A DNA stretch of 64,000 bases from Hydractinia symbiolongicarpus (Eukaryota; Cnidaria; Hydrozoa; Anthoathecata; Hydractiniidae). Within the stretch, counting starts at the first letter, position 1. Each line of letters starts with the position of its first letter. The stretch spans positions 4,652,001 to 4,716,000 of the forward strand of contig NC_079875.1 of NCBI RefSeq assembly GCF_029227915.1. Direction: 5' to 3'. The notes below the pieces were generated by a model. The model saw nothing but the letters and a program-made list of their open reading frames with translations, was not told where the DNA came from and did no database searches. Positions 9,735 through 20,256 of this stretch are shown piece after piece. A program made the translations under genes and the position numbers.

Positions 9735-10390
9735 CTAACCATAATTTCCAGGTACAGTATGATGTGAAGTGTGATGCACTCTAGGTAATGTTAACTTGGA
9801 CTGCGTCCTGATCAGAAAAAATAAACAAGTAACTACTGCTTCAATTGCTCCTTTCAAGAAGTCCTTTTTAACATGAAAATGATCGATCAAACCACCACTC
9901 ATATGAGTAGGCTGGTTATCAACAACTAGCATCAAATCATGAAGAATATTTCCAAGTAAAATGTTATCTAAGGCATTAATATTGAAATCACCAAGAAGAA
10001 TATCTACACTGTGACTTGGACTCAGATGGATTAAGGTATCATAAAATTGGTTGACTGAGTTACTTGGTTGTCGATAAATCAGTGCCAATTTTATTGAACA
10101 CTACCGAAATTTGACATGTTCTTCTAGACTTACAGTTTTGTTATGACAAAAGGCCACACTAATAAATCTATGAATGCTACTGGTATTGTAGTCAGTGAGA
10201 CAATTATCAAAATCGACAGTTGAAGATTCAGGTGTTAGCTGAGTTTCCGTAAGACATATTACATCTGAATCACAAAGCCTCTTATCTGAAGCAATATCAA
10301 CTGCGTGTTTTCACAAGGACCTGACATTTAACAACGTTATTGTAATACTGGAAGATGGAGTTTCTAACCTAAAGTTTAAAAAGACTCTCT
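9735..10390 (-). pseudogene. Helitron C-terminal AP-like endonuclease (EEP fold), broken
   Basis: Domain blocks in order on the minus strand: TLLNVRSL followed by a stop, then KHAVDIASDKRLCDSDVICL and TETQL (catalytic Glu), LIYRQPSNSVNQFYDTL, DILLGDFNIN (catalytic Asp and Asn), and GGLIDHFHVKKDF. The final catalytic block, normally SDHD, is reached only after a frameshift near 9820 and reads SDQD, so its His is lost. A second stop lies near 10,113. This fold nicks DNA or abasic sites in LINEs; in Helentrons it is fused downstream of the helicase, as here. Recognition of family and order is strong. Confidence 0.75.
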
Positions 10391-10419
10391 TGCCTCAGTC
10401 TTTCATTTTCCAATCCAGC

Positions 10420-11420
10420 TTTTTTTTTTAACTCTGATGGCATTTTCTTTATGTTCACCTAACAGGTAAAGCCTGTCTATGTTAATCACACGACTCAGTG
10501 CAACATACATTTGACATGCAATGAATTGCTTTTGTTTAAATAGCTCAAAACTAATAACATCAGATGGTAAACGTAGGCGTACCTTCTGACAATTACAAGC
10601 CTATGATAACATCAAAGGAAATTGGGTTCTACATATAACTGGAGAGTTGGAAAATCTTTTTTTATTGTTGAATGTTGCTTCTACGCGTTCAACTTTTACC
10701 CATCTATTTTCTCTTGTAAAATGATCAGATGACATTGATTTTGCACCCGCTGCTTCATCGTCTAGTTTCATATATATAGCAGAGACTTTGCCATTTCTTG
10801 ACATAATCTGCACAATATTCCCAACTTGTCCATTTATCAACTTAACATCTATATCTATGTTCCTTGTTATCATTATACGTGCACCTAGTTTAATCTTCAG
10901 ATTGTATGAAAGTCCTCCGGTTTCACTGAGTTTAGCATTCTGACTCCCTGTCTACATTAGATATTTCAGATTCAGTTGGAAATTTATCAATTATTAAAAT
11001 TTGAGTTAAGGGTGTTTGCAAGCTGTTAATCATTTCCTTATTGTGTAGATTGGCCGGTGAATTTTCTGCAAAATATGTATTGTTTCAACAGGGCAATCTA
11101 GGTGATTTGGAATGACAAAGCGAGATTTAAAAAGATTATTACTAGCTTTATGTAACTTTTTTACTCTTACTTGGTTAAGTAAATCAACAAATTGAATGTT
11201 GTCTCTTTGTCTTGTTACTTTTGTTAGTTCTGCAATTCAAAAGTTACGCCATAATTCTAATTTTAAAGGTCCCTAAATGGCAAAGACTTCTTGGAGGCGA
11301 AGATCTATGTCTTTAAATAACCTACTGTTAACCATTGAAATTTCATCAATTATAACTTTCCCACTCCTTCACCACCAATCAACAACAAATGGAATGGTTC
11401 TATCACTGTAGGGGTGTTAG
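10420..11420 (-). pseudogene. Helitron SF1 (Pif1-like) helicase, internal deletion
   Basis: Walker A (LLLIGGEGVGK, near 11,370-11,400) runs almost directly into motif II, IIDEISMVNSRLFKDIDLRL (11,300-11,360), in another frame. The roughly 60-70 residues normally between them are deleted. Later blocks include IQFVDLLNQVRV and KSRFVIPNHLD, then after shifts HNKEMINSLQTPLTQILIID, and RNIDIDVKLINGQVGNIVQI (10,790-10,870). Last comes the motif VI block QMYVALSRVINIDRLYLLGE (about 10,460-10,520). The helicase would normally unwind the donor strand during rolling-circle transposition. This copy cannot bind and hydrolyse ATP normally. Confidence 0.8.
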
Positions 11421-11671
11421 AATTGAGATTTTTAACAAATCCCCTGCCCATTTAAGTATATAGTTAAAAACATCTCTTTGTTGGCAATTCAGGCTGCGTA
11501 TACGTGTATTGATATCCAAATCTATTAGTAAAGTTGATGAGATAGAAATAGTGCTAGCAATATTTACTGATTGATTAATTTCACGCCCTTCCTCATTTTC
11601 TTCTATGCTATTTATATTTTCATAATTTTCATGCTGACCAGATGCATTTGCTGCCAGATCAAGTTGGTTGT

Positions 11672-12130
11672 TTAAAACTGTTTAAACGCCTGTTGAACTA
11701 ATTCTGAGAAAGGCTCAATTAAACAACGATTTTGACTTGCTATATTAATAACACCTGATTTATTCAGTTTTTCTATGTAAGAGTGAGAATTTTCTGAAAA
11801 CAAGTGTTCTTCGTTGCGAAAAGGGTAATATAAAAAGCAAGTGATGTGCATAATCTTCAGGTCTTTTTGTTTTATTTGGTTCAAAGCATCTAAGAACTGA
11901 TGGAATATTTCGACATCTTAATTTTTTAAATGAATTCATCAGAGGAATGGTTTTTGGGTAATTTGTCAGTGGGTGGTTACTTTCAATTATTTCATCATCT
12001 AATTAACAGGCTGTGAATTATTTTTTTTTGTTGACTCGTTGCAAGTAATAGTATCTTAGGAATTCTGCATAACAGAAACTATCAATAATTTGGTAACGAC
12101 CCTTAGCAAATGTAGTTTTCGGTCTATCAC
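11672..12130 (-). pseudogene. Helitron Rep-to-helicase linker, broken
   Basis: Recognisable Helitron linker blocks are KGRYQIIDSFCYAEFLRYYY (12,040-12,105) and, after stops, FLYYPFRNEEHLFSENSHSY followed by IEKLNKSGVINIASQNRCLI and EPFSELVQQAF (11,680-11,850). The block YPFR.E..L is typical of the region between the Rep catalytic domain and the helicase. Stops around 12,000-12,020 break the frame. Confidence 0.7.
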
Positions 12131-12138
12131 AATACCTG

Positions 12139-12660
12139 TCAAGTGTATTGTGTTGTTGTGAAGATAGCAGTAGAATCTTCGGGTAATTCACTTATTTCTT
12201 TTCCACTCAAACAAACTCTAAAACGTTTAAAAGGTGCATTACTGTTAGCAAATGAAACACCAGGAAAAACTTTACGTAACCATAGCTCAGGCATGACTAA
12301 GTAAACTGCTTCTGACACTTCTCGTTTAGTCACATATGCATTTACTATTGACTTCATTTTATCATGGATTTCCAAGTTTTTCTCATAAGCTTCTTTTACA
12401 GCCTGATTCATTGCATTTGAGCATTCATCTTCGGATTTAGATAAATACGCACACATATATGTTATAGCTTTGTAATGATTATAAACAGGCTGTATGTCGA
12501 GGTTTGCTTCCCCAGACATAAGTCCAATAGGAAAATAATTATCTATAAAACAGGAATCCGGATTACGTTTCCAGTGCAACTGAAAATCAGTATCTTCCGA
12601 TATGGAAAGTGCACGATAATAATCTTCCTTTGAAATATTCAAGACTACCTCTGACTTGAA
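12139..12660 (-). pseudogene. Helitron Rep C-terminal part with two-tyrosine (Y2) motif
   Basis: The frame reads VLNISKEDYYRALSISEDTD, then FQLHWKRNPDSCFIDNYFPI and VYNHYKAITYMCAYLSKSED. The pair of Tyr three residues apart in YMCAY fits the Y2 motif of Helitron Rep, which makes the covalent bond to DNA. It continues through SEAVYLVMPELWLRKVFPGV to SGKEISELPEDSTAIF, both characteristic of Helitrons. It joins the upstream Rep part out of frame at about 12,640. Confidence 0.85.
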
Positions 12661-13110
12661 ATTCAACTCGTATTGCATAGTATTGGGTTTTTCCAAGAGG
12701 ACCATCTAGTATGACATCCTTAAAAAAGGTTTCTACTCTATATTGGAAGTGCCTAGCAACAAGAAGAGGATTACTGTTGAGTAATTTACACCTTTCCATA
12801 TAATCTATAGAATTAATTTCATCATCTGACATATTTCTACCTTTCAATTTACATATAATTGAAACAAGTTCATGCCAACGCAAATCTGCGCAAGGAAGAG
12901 TTAAGAAAAGTGTAGGTGGTCCCAACTGTTTAACCATAGCTAAAACTTCTTAAAGGAACTTTTTCCAGTATGCTGGTGTACCTTTAACTAAGCTCATAAA
13001 GCTAAATGCCTTGTCATTAGCAACAAATTGTTTAACAGTTTCTTTAAAGTTTTGGCTTAACACTCCAGCCGTTAGATTATCTGATGTTACTTTTTCATTG
13101 CAATATTCAT
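12640..13110 (-). pseudogene. Helitron-like N domain; HUH motif deleted
   Basis: The frame gives ETVKQFVANDKAFSFMSLVK, then GTPAYWKKFL, a stop, EVLAMVKQLGPPTLFLTLPC, ADLRWHELVSIICKLKG, and ARHFQYRVETFFKDVILDG. It ends at YAIRVEFQVRGS. In intact Helitrons this block is followed directly by the metal-binding His-x-His (HUH) motif. Here the sequence jumps into the downstream VLNISKEDYY block in another frame, so HUH and roughly 100 or more residues are missing. Confidence 0.85.
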
Positions 13111-13114
13111 TTGA

Positions 13115-14240
13115 CTAGTCAGGTTTAATTGTTGTACAACCGAATTGGCAAAAAATATGTAGTCCGAATCTGATGCAAATTTCTGTGTGTAGTTCAAAAG
13201 ACACCTTACCTGTTGGGAAACGGTGTGGATGAGCAAGCTCTTCACAATATTTATCATTCAAAATTGAAATGGGTTTTCTGCCTTCCCCTGGTGCTAAATT
13301 TAAAATTTCATTATCAATATCATCAGGGGTTGGCATTTTGGAAATTAAAGTTGTTTCATCCGCAGATAAACGGTATTTATCTAATGGGTTTTCATCAGTT
13401 TCTAACTCATTATCAGAATCATTTTCTACATCTTTGGTTTCAGGGCTCTCCAACAGAAGAGATATTGGCTCGTCTATATGCTTTAACATATACTGTATAT
13501 ATGCAAAGGATCAATGTCGATTTGAAAATCTACGGAGCTTTCATTTTCATCATTTAAACTTATTAATTCATTGGGAATATTATCCATATTAATCTCAACA
13601 TCTTTGTACAAATGATTGTTAGATCTTAAATATTGGAGAAGATTGGAGTATTGTAAATATTGGAGTCTAAGTACAAAATCAGGTCTTACTATTTCAAAAT
13701 AAACATGACTTCTGTATTCAAGTTTACGCTTGAGTTTTATAACAAGAACGCCATTGCTATCTGCTTGTCTTGGTAGAGTGTCTGAAACATCTACATGATC
13801 AACAAGCACATTACAGAGTGCCCCTTTTAATTTTGGTGATTGACCTCTGGACATAATTGTTATTTTTTTGAAAATTATTCGTTTTGCTATAAGAATCCTT
13901 TCTAGCCGACAAATGGATTTTAGTTCAGAAGGAAAATCAAATATTTGAAGTTTATTAAATATGGATTGACAGGGTAATTTTTTCTTACCCAATTTACCAC
14001 ATTTCTTTTCAAGTTATCACAAGTAAAGCAGATAAAATAAAATCCATCAAAAGATGGAACAATATTGCAATAACGTTCAACAGGAACACCATATTTTTGT
14101 GCAACAAATTTTTTAACTATGCGTTTATAGAGACATCTATTGCAACAAACACATATATAAAAGGTCCTTGGTTGATGTGCTTTTTGAAAGAATTTACTCT
14201 TTGTCATCATTTGTGGACAATTCAACCTTCTTTTGTGCAT
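13115..14240 (-). pseudogene. Helitron N-terminal conserved regions with zinc-binding motif
   Basis: Overlapping frames carry, in order: FYICVCCNRCLYKRIVKKFV and FYFICFTCDNLKRN (a Cys-rich, probably zinc-binding block, about 14,020-14,160), LPCQSIFNKLQIFDFPSELK, ICRLERILIAKRIIFKKITI, SRGQSPKLKGALCNVLVDHV, and LPRQADSNGVLVIKLKRKLE (13,720-13,980). Then follow LNLAPGEGRKPISILNDKYC and EELAHPHRFPTG (13,190-13,310). These match the region ahead of the Rep domain in animal Helitron helicases. Two frame changes (near 13,490 and 13,950) are needed. Confidence 0.85.
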
Positions 14241-14560
14241 ATATTTCTTTCTTTTTCTGGCTGATTTCTAATTTAACTTGAGTGTACTTTTCTCTTCTTC
14301 TTTCTCTAATTTCGGGATTGTTACGTTTATAATTTTCCTGTATTTCACATTTTTTATTTTGATATTTTTGTTTTACCTTTTCCTTGTTACTTTGATAGTT
14401 TTTTTTTACCTTTTCTATTTGATATTTTTTCTTTGTATTCATCATTATGTTGTTTATAGTAATCTGCATATTGATCTTTTAGAGACGTATATCGATCCTT
14501 TTTTCTTTTTTTAATATCATCATGAGTTGAGACAGATTCAATGTCTCTGTTGTCACGTCT
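14194..14560 (-). pseudogene. Basic Lys/Glu/Tyr-rich region of the Helitron protein
   Basis: The frames encode IKKRKKDRYTSLKDQYADYY and, after a shift, KKYQIEKVKKNYQSNKEKVK followed by NNPEIRERRREKYTQVKLEI. Repeated KYK/KYQ and EIRERRREKY units resemble the charged, probably helical region ahead of the zinc-binding block in many animal Helitron proteins. Most antisense open frames here are Phe- and Ile-rich shadows. Confidence 0.65.
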
Positions 14561-14634
14561 TAAGAAAGTTCTAAATAAAGAACTTGGACGGAGAGAGTAT
14601 CATCTCTCAAAAATAAATATATCAAGAAATTGTA

Positions 14635-15200
14635 GTTAAAAGTATTCTCTTCCTTGGTATTCTAAGTAGAAAAACTGGATATAACGTTCAAGCTCACAAA
14701 GGTTTTCAAATCAAAGTAAAACAGATTTCCCATTGTGAACTGCTAAGCCACGCTCATCTGCACTGTGTGAATCAAAAAGATAGCAAGTATTTTGGAACTG
14801 ATACTGAAATATGGCAACGGTAAAAGCAGCAATAAACATTAAACAAGAATGTCAATGCAATTATCTCCAAACGGTGTTCTTAAAAATGGAAGATCTGGCA
14901 ATAATGTTGATTCACAAGCATGGAACTCTAAAAGATTTATATTGGTGTTAACTGCATTCAGCTGAATTGTATTTGACTGGTCATCAACAGAGAGATATTT
15001 CTGGGTATTAAGTGATTTGTATATGTTGTCACCCTCAACAAGAATCTTATCTAAATCATACTTTGTCCAATATTCAGTACTTTTGACCAAAATATTGAAA
15101 ACAAAGAGTTTCATGCACATTGACGACCCGCTGTGTCTCCAAATTGTGCACTGCCTTGATTAAAAGATCCCAAGACAGATTTAACAGCTTGATATGTAGG
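14635..15200 (-). pseudogene. Papain-like (C76/herpes-tegument-type) peptidase domain of the Helitron, broken
   Basis: The minus strand reads GSFNQGSAQFGDTAGRQCA, a stop, then NSLFSIFWSK. This is the catalytic-Cys block (Cys in GRQC). A one-base shift then gives YWTKYDLDKILVEGDNIYKS and QKYLSVDDQSN. After another break come YLFDSHSADERGLAVHNGKS and ENLCELERYIQFFYLEYQG, where DSH fits the His/Asp block of the C76 peptidase family, otherwise known from herpesvirus tegument proteins and from animal transposons. A stop two codons after the Cys, the shift, and a stop near 14,710 show it is dead. Assignment to C76 rather than a related papain-like family is inference. Confidence 0.6.
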
Positions 15201-15299
15201 CATACTGTTATATATACCCAGAAGTTTTTCAAAAGCAGTATTGCTATTGGAAATGGATAGCGATACCAAGCAAGTTTGAAACGTATTCGAAACTGCACG

Positions 15300-18200
15300 T
15301 CACAATCGTCAGTTATAAATGTGTATTGGAAACTGCACGCTACGTGTAAGTTTTTAAAACATATATACCGTGGCTACCTAGCTAGCTACCTAGCAAAAGT
15401 TTTAAATCTTTTGGAAGTCAATATAGCTATAAATTGGAATTGTGTTTTATGTGTAAAATTGGAAACTGTCTAGCTAGCTAGAGTATACAGCATATATATC
15501 TTTCTTAAAAACACAATAAAATTAAACACAACTAAAATGCTCACAGTAATAAAACACAAATAAAATTCTTACAAAACAAATTTTGAGAGCAGCAACACTT
15601 CTCAAAAATTTAACACGAACTGCCTCAAAACATGTGAAGTTGCGTACATTGGTACGCGTTGTATCAGGGAGATGTAACTTTTTACAACTGCCGGTAGCGT
15701 TAGATTACTGGGTCTGTACGTGCAAAAGTTAGCGGAGATAATTTGAAAAACGGATACACAGGGTAGTGTAATAGACTTGCAAAGTTAGTTCGACGACTAA
15801 AAAAAAAGAAAAAAAGGCAAACGACCATTCTAATACTCAGCGGACTAAAGTCCCGACTGACTAATAACTTCCCAGCTTTAATTCCACCATACCATTAAAA
15901 ATGTTAACTTAAAATTCGATTAGGCTACCTTTTACTTTTTGAGTGTTCTGACGTGTATGACATTACCATTGTGCAGGCGATTACCTTATTGAATCCTGTA
16001 ATTAATGCCATTGATTGGTTTAAAACTCAAAAATAATTGAAACACGAATAGCCAATATTACTCGTCACTTGTCACATACTTCATTCCCCTTCTCAATTAT
16101 ATGACATCTCATACCTTCTTAGAAGATTAAGAACCAGTGGCAGATCATTCTTTAAGATTATAACCTCGAAAGTACCTCTGGACCTGTCTGGTCACGTGAC
16201 GACAATAGCTCACTATATGTGGGGTAGTTTTCTTGACTCGATAACCTGACTTTGTGCTTGTAAACAAGCCGGATTTAAAAGTATGTACTGTAATTCAAAT
16301 TCGCTTTCTTAAATTCTGCTAAACCACAAATCGAATTAGTTCCCCACAAACGATAACACAAACAAATTAAAAACGGTTAGCTTACAGGTAGAATACAGTG
16401 AAAGATCTTGCAAAGAAATTTAATTTGATGATAACTCCAAAGCACCTATTAAATTTTTAAAAAACTTTTAATTTTTAACCTACATGTGAATCTGAAACTT
16501 ATTTTCGTCGCCAGTTTCTATTTTGTAGCTTAGGTTCTAGTTTTAGTAATAGCTAGCTAAAGTGAAAGTCTCACACTGCACATGTGGTTTTGAGACATGA
16601 TAGTTAGTTTTATATGGTTCCGAATGTGTGTTGTGGGTTGTGGGTTGACTCTGTTCATATAATATAACTTTGGCGAGCCAGTTCCAGGTTTTCAAAACAA
16701 AAGCGTGCTCTTTGAGAGCTAAAATAAAAGAGAAACCACCATGTTATGTTTAAATGTCTTGAAGCAAGAAACATAAACGGGAAACCTTAAATTGGAATTA
16801 CCAAACCATTGGTAAACCAAAACTCATGGATAATTTATGTTATTTTGCTGTTTTGTTTACACCCTTGATCTGCTATTTCTTCAGGAAAATAAGTACAATT
16901 TTTTCAACCAGAGAACAGTATAGATCATGTCTTCGGTTAATTTTTATTTAAACAGGTGTACCTGCCAACCGAGACAACACTAGACTAACCTTCCTCATAT
17001 AATCAGACTTTTAGTACTCATGCAAAAAGGTCAAAACATTTCTGGAATTTAATTTTCAAATGTGGCCGCCCAACTTTGTTCGTGATACACAATAGACAGA
17101 GTTCATAGCCTGCATTTGACGTGTCATAAAACTGTTTCTTAAAAGTTACATTCAATATCCTAATGTAAGGAATTTTTAAAAAGCTAAAGTCTGGGATTAA
17201 GAAGCATGAAAAAAGCTAGTGTGAAACATTTTTTTAATCAGGATGCCATGCAAAAAAAATTATATATTATTACAATGTATCATTTTTTCAATCGAAATTT
17301 TGCCATTCAAATTTTCGAATATCTTTTTCAAAGATATATGATGGCAGGAAAATCTTTTATCTTATTATCTAAAGTCTATATCAAACGAATTTATCATCAT
17401 ATGGGAAAATTTTTTTGTCTTGTTTTGTAGAATTTATTTTTGATAATTTTGTGGAATATAATTTGATAAGGTCAATATCACCAAAAAGTTACCAAAAATT
17501 AGGATACTTAAAAATTTCTTTTTATTCATAATAACTTTAGTATCATGCGTATTATGTATGAGTACAACTTTTTGTGAAAGACTGTGAAAGATAAATAAAC
17601 ATTTTTATAGCATGCAGTTACTTTTAGTTAGCTAACTCGTAGCCGAGTGGAAAAGAAAGTGAGATTCCCCCATTTTGTTAGGTAGCAGAAAAGCTTCATT
17701 TAACGTAACGATGTGTGGCACTCAAAGCTAGTTATGTAAAGAATGGTCAAATACGAACAGTGAATGTTGTTAAAAGAGAATGCCGAATTATCTTCTTAGT
17801 AGATATATAATATCTGCCTTTGATTAAAGCACAAATAATCAAATGAGAGCATACTTCGATTCTTCGTCTCTTCTCTGCGCCATTTGTTTAAATTTAAATG
17901 CTAAATACAATCTTTCCCGCAGATACAGAGACTTTAATAATCAGAATCCATCACGTGACCAGACGGTTCCAAAGCTACTCGAGTTTATCTCAAAGGGCTC
18001 TGGGGTCGAGAATGAGTGGCAGATAGCTTGGTATTACCGTTTTGGCATTGGATAGTGATTCTGAGTTCTGTTCTATTGCACAAGTTAAAAGAGTCTGGAA
18101 TTGAAAAAGGTTTTTATAGAGCAGATCAGAATGCAATTGAGGTAAACAGTGATAAATATTTCAAGACTTTTTTGCGTTGCCTAATAAAATTCTTCTCTGA

Positions 18201-18790
18201 TAATTAGTTAGCTTTGAAGAATAGATTAAAAGGATTTACCACCATCATCTAAACCTTTTTATGTGTTGCGGCAGTATTTGAAATCCCTACAAAATGCAGA
18301 GATTATAAAATGTTATAGGAGAATGGTGTGACTCCAGTGAAGGAAGGAAAATCGTGTGAAGCTGCATTTGTGGCACGAGATGTTTTTTATGTCAAGTATT
18401 CGTCGGTCCGATAATACGCTGCATAAGCCAAAGAAATTTGATAAAGACAATTTATTTTTGATCAAATGCCAAAATGTATAATAGGTCTGAAAAATGTAGT
18501 AAAAATTTGACAATTGATAGGAGTGGGGGAGAAGAGGGGAGGGGGAGTACACATGTTTATTGTATGAAAAAATGAATGTTTTATTCAATTGAATGATATA
18601 TCATAGCAATGCAATTTTTCATCGATTCTTTTCTTCTTTACACTACTTGCATGTTGAAATAATGTTTCAACTTGATCCTGGTAAAAGTGAACAGGCCGTA
18701 GATTTTAAATAATTTAATACTTTGTTCATCTCAAGAGTAATGGAAGGGTTGAAATAAACGCAGGGGGTGGGGTGGTTTGTAACGTGTGTG
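15300..18790. other. Gene-free AT-rich stretch
   Basis: No exon with a recognisable product was found. The open frames (for example 17,206-17,430 and 17,843-18,207) lack domain patterns. TCTGGTCACGTGA (near 16,188) and its reverse complement TCACGTGACCAGA (near 17,950) might be degraded ends of an old transposon, but the flanking similarity is too weak to call. Confidence 0.4.
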
Positions 18791-18796
18791 CAGATG

Positions 18797-19665
18797 TCAA
18801 TATCGTTCAGAAGGCGCTAATATCGACCGGAGGATCACAATATCGAGCAGAGAATCTCAATATCGACCAGAGGATCACAATATCTAGCAGAGGTTCACAA
18901 TATCCAGCATAGGATCACGATATCGAGCAGAGAATCTCAATATCAAGCAGAGGACAACTATATCAAGCAGAGGTTCACAATATCGAGCAGAGGACAACCA
19001 TATCGAGCAGTGGATCTCAATATCGAGCAGAGGTTTACAATATCCAGCATAGGATCACGATATCGAGCAGAGAATCTCAATATCAAGCAGAGGACAACTA
19101 TATCAAGCAGAGGTTCACAATATCGAGCAGAGGACAACCATATCGAGCAGTGGATCTCAATATCGAGCAGAGGTTTACAATATCCAGCATAGGATCACGA
19201 TATCGAGCAGAGAATCTCAATATCAAGCAGAGGACAACTATATCAAGCAGAGGTTCACAATATCGAGCAGAGGACAACCATATCGAGTAGTGGATCTCAA
19301 TATCGAGCAGAGGTTTACAATATCCAGCATAGGATCACGATATCGAGCAGAGAATCTTAATATCAAGCAGAGGACAACTATATCAAGCAGAGGTTCACAA
19401 TATCGAGCAGAGGACAACCATATCAAGTAGTGGATCTCAATATCGAGCAGAGGTTTACAATATCCAGCATAGGATCACGATATCGAGCAGAGAATCTCAA
19501 TATCAAGCAGAGGACAACTATATCAAGCAGAGGTTCACAATATCGAGCAGAGGACAACCATATCGAGTAGTGGATCTCAATATCAAGCAGAGGTTCACAA
19601 TATCGAGCAGTGGATCTCAATATCAAGCAGATCACAATATCGAGCAGAGGACAGAGGTTTATAAT
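18797..19665 (+). repeat. Satellite: 20-bp monomers in a 140-bp higher-order repeat
   Basis: The monomer is close to TATCGAGCAGAGGWYCACAA (20 bp). From 19,001 the monomers recur in a fixed order of seven, so the unit beginning with the TGGATCT monomer starts at 19,001, 19,141, 19,281, 19,421 and 19,561, exactly 140 bp apart, with only a few point differences between copies. The first 200 bp and last 100 bp are less regular. The array generates open frames on both strands that are not genes. Confidence 0.95.
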
Positions 19666-19999
19666 ATTTACAATACTTTTTTATAGAGATGTTCTGCTTA
19701 CCATGGTTGGGCGATGTTATGCTATATATTTTCCAGCAGAAAAAATACGTTTTTAGAAGGGAGACATATCAATTATTAAGTCTGATATGTAATTTTTGCT
19801 CGTCCTGTGAACTGCAACCAAAATGTATTTTAACCTATCCTGTGTTTCTTCAATGTATCAATTTATATTGTAAAAAAAAAATACATTTTAAACTGATTGA
19901 AGCTATAAATTAATGTTCTTAACATATGGCTAAAAAAAATTATATATATAAAGAAACAAAGAAGAAAGAGAAAAAAACTAAGACTATCTGAAGTAGTAC

Positions 20000-20256
20000 G
20001 CTTGCATTTAGTGGGACCACGGGTAAGTGGAACTTTCGGACAAGTTGGGATCAAATTCCTCAGTCCCTTGAAATTTCCTACTAAATCCAAGCAAAAATAC
20101 TTCGCTTAAGTGAGACCCCTGGCTAAGTAATAGCTTTTTCTCAGTCCCTCGAGCTAAAAACGTTTTTAAAAAAGTCCCAGTTACAAGTGAGACATTCGCT
20201 AAGTGAGAACACTTTTCACGGTTCATTGAGTGTTCCACCTAATGCCAGTGCATTGT
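20000..20256. mobile_element. Possible pogo/Tigger-like MITE
   Basis: The segment contains repeated TAAGTGAGAC-like words on one strand (about 20,027, 20,108, 20,125, 20,188 and 20,200). Its ends are loosely inverted: GCATTTAGTGGGACCAC at the left and, reversed, GCACTGGCATTAGGTGGAAC at the right. Such subterminal words resemble pogo/Tigger-type elements. No transposase is present. Similarity is judged by eye. Confidence 0.4.

Larger units (their letters stand above)
9735..15200 (-). mobile_element. Decayed Helentron-type Helitron coding region
   Basis: Successive minus-strand frames, interrupted by stops, shifts and deletions, give the order expected for an animal Helitron of Helentron (Rep-helicase-endonuclease) type. 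From 15.2 to 9.7 kb they are: papain-like peptidase, basic Lys-rich region, Helitron N-terminal zinc-binding and conserved regions, Rep domain, SF1 helicase, and AP-like endonuclease. Each is described separately. The element cannot be autonomous: the Rep HUH motif and the helicase motif I-II interval are missing. Exact termini were not found. The RPA-like relic downstream (7.4-8.2 kb) may belong to the same element. Confidence 0.85.

Noticed and set aside
13213-13592. Plus-strand open frames of 107-114 codons
   Set aside because: They are antisense to the conserved Helitron N-terminal blocks and have no domain pattern of their own.
16130-18035. Possible DNA transposon with TCTGGTCACGTGA inverted ends
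   Set aside because: Only about 13 bp are convincingly inverted. The flanking similarity is patchy, no target duplication is visible and no coding remnant lies between.
19010-19635. Open frames on both strands through the 20-bp satellite
   Set aside because: The period of 20 makes all frames cycle, and the few stop codons depend on point changes in the monomers. There is no non-repetitive protein sequence.
18797-19665. CRISPR-like array
   Set aside because: There are no unique spacers: the monomers are contiguous and the sequence between conserved words is itself repeated. The context is eukaryotic and no cas genes are present.
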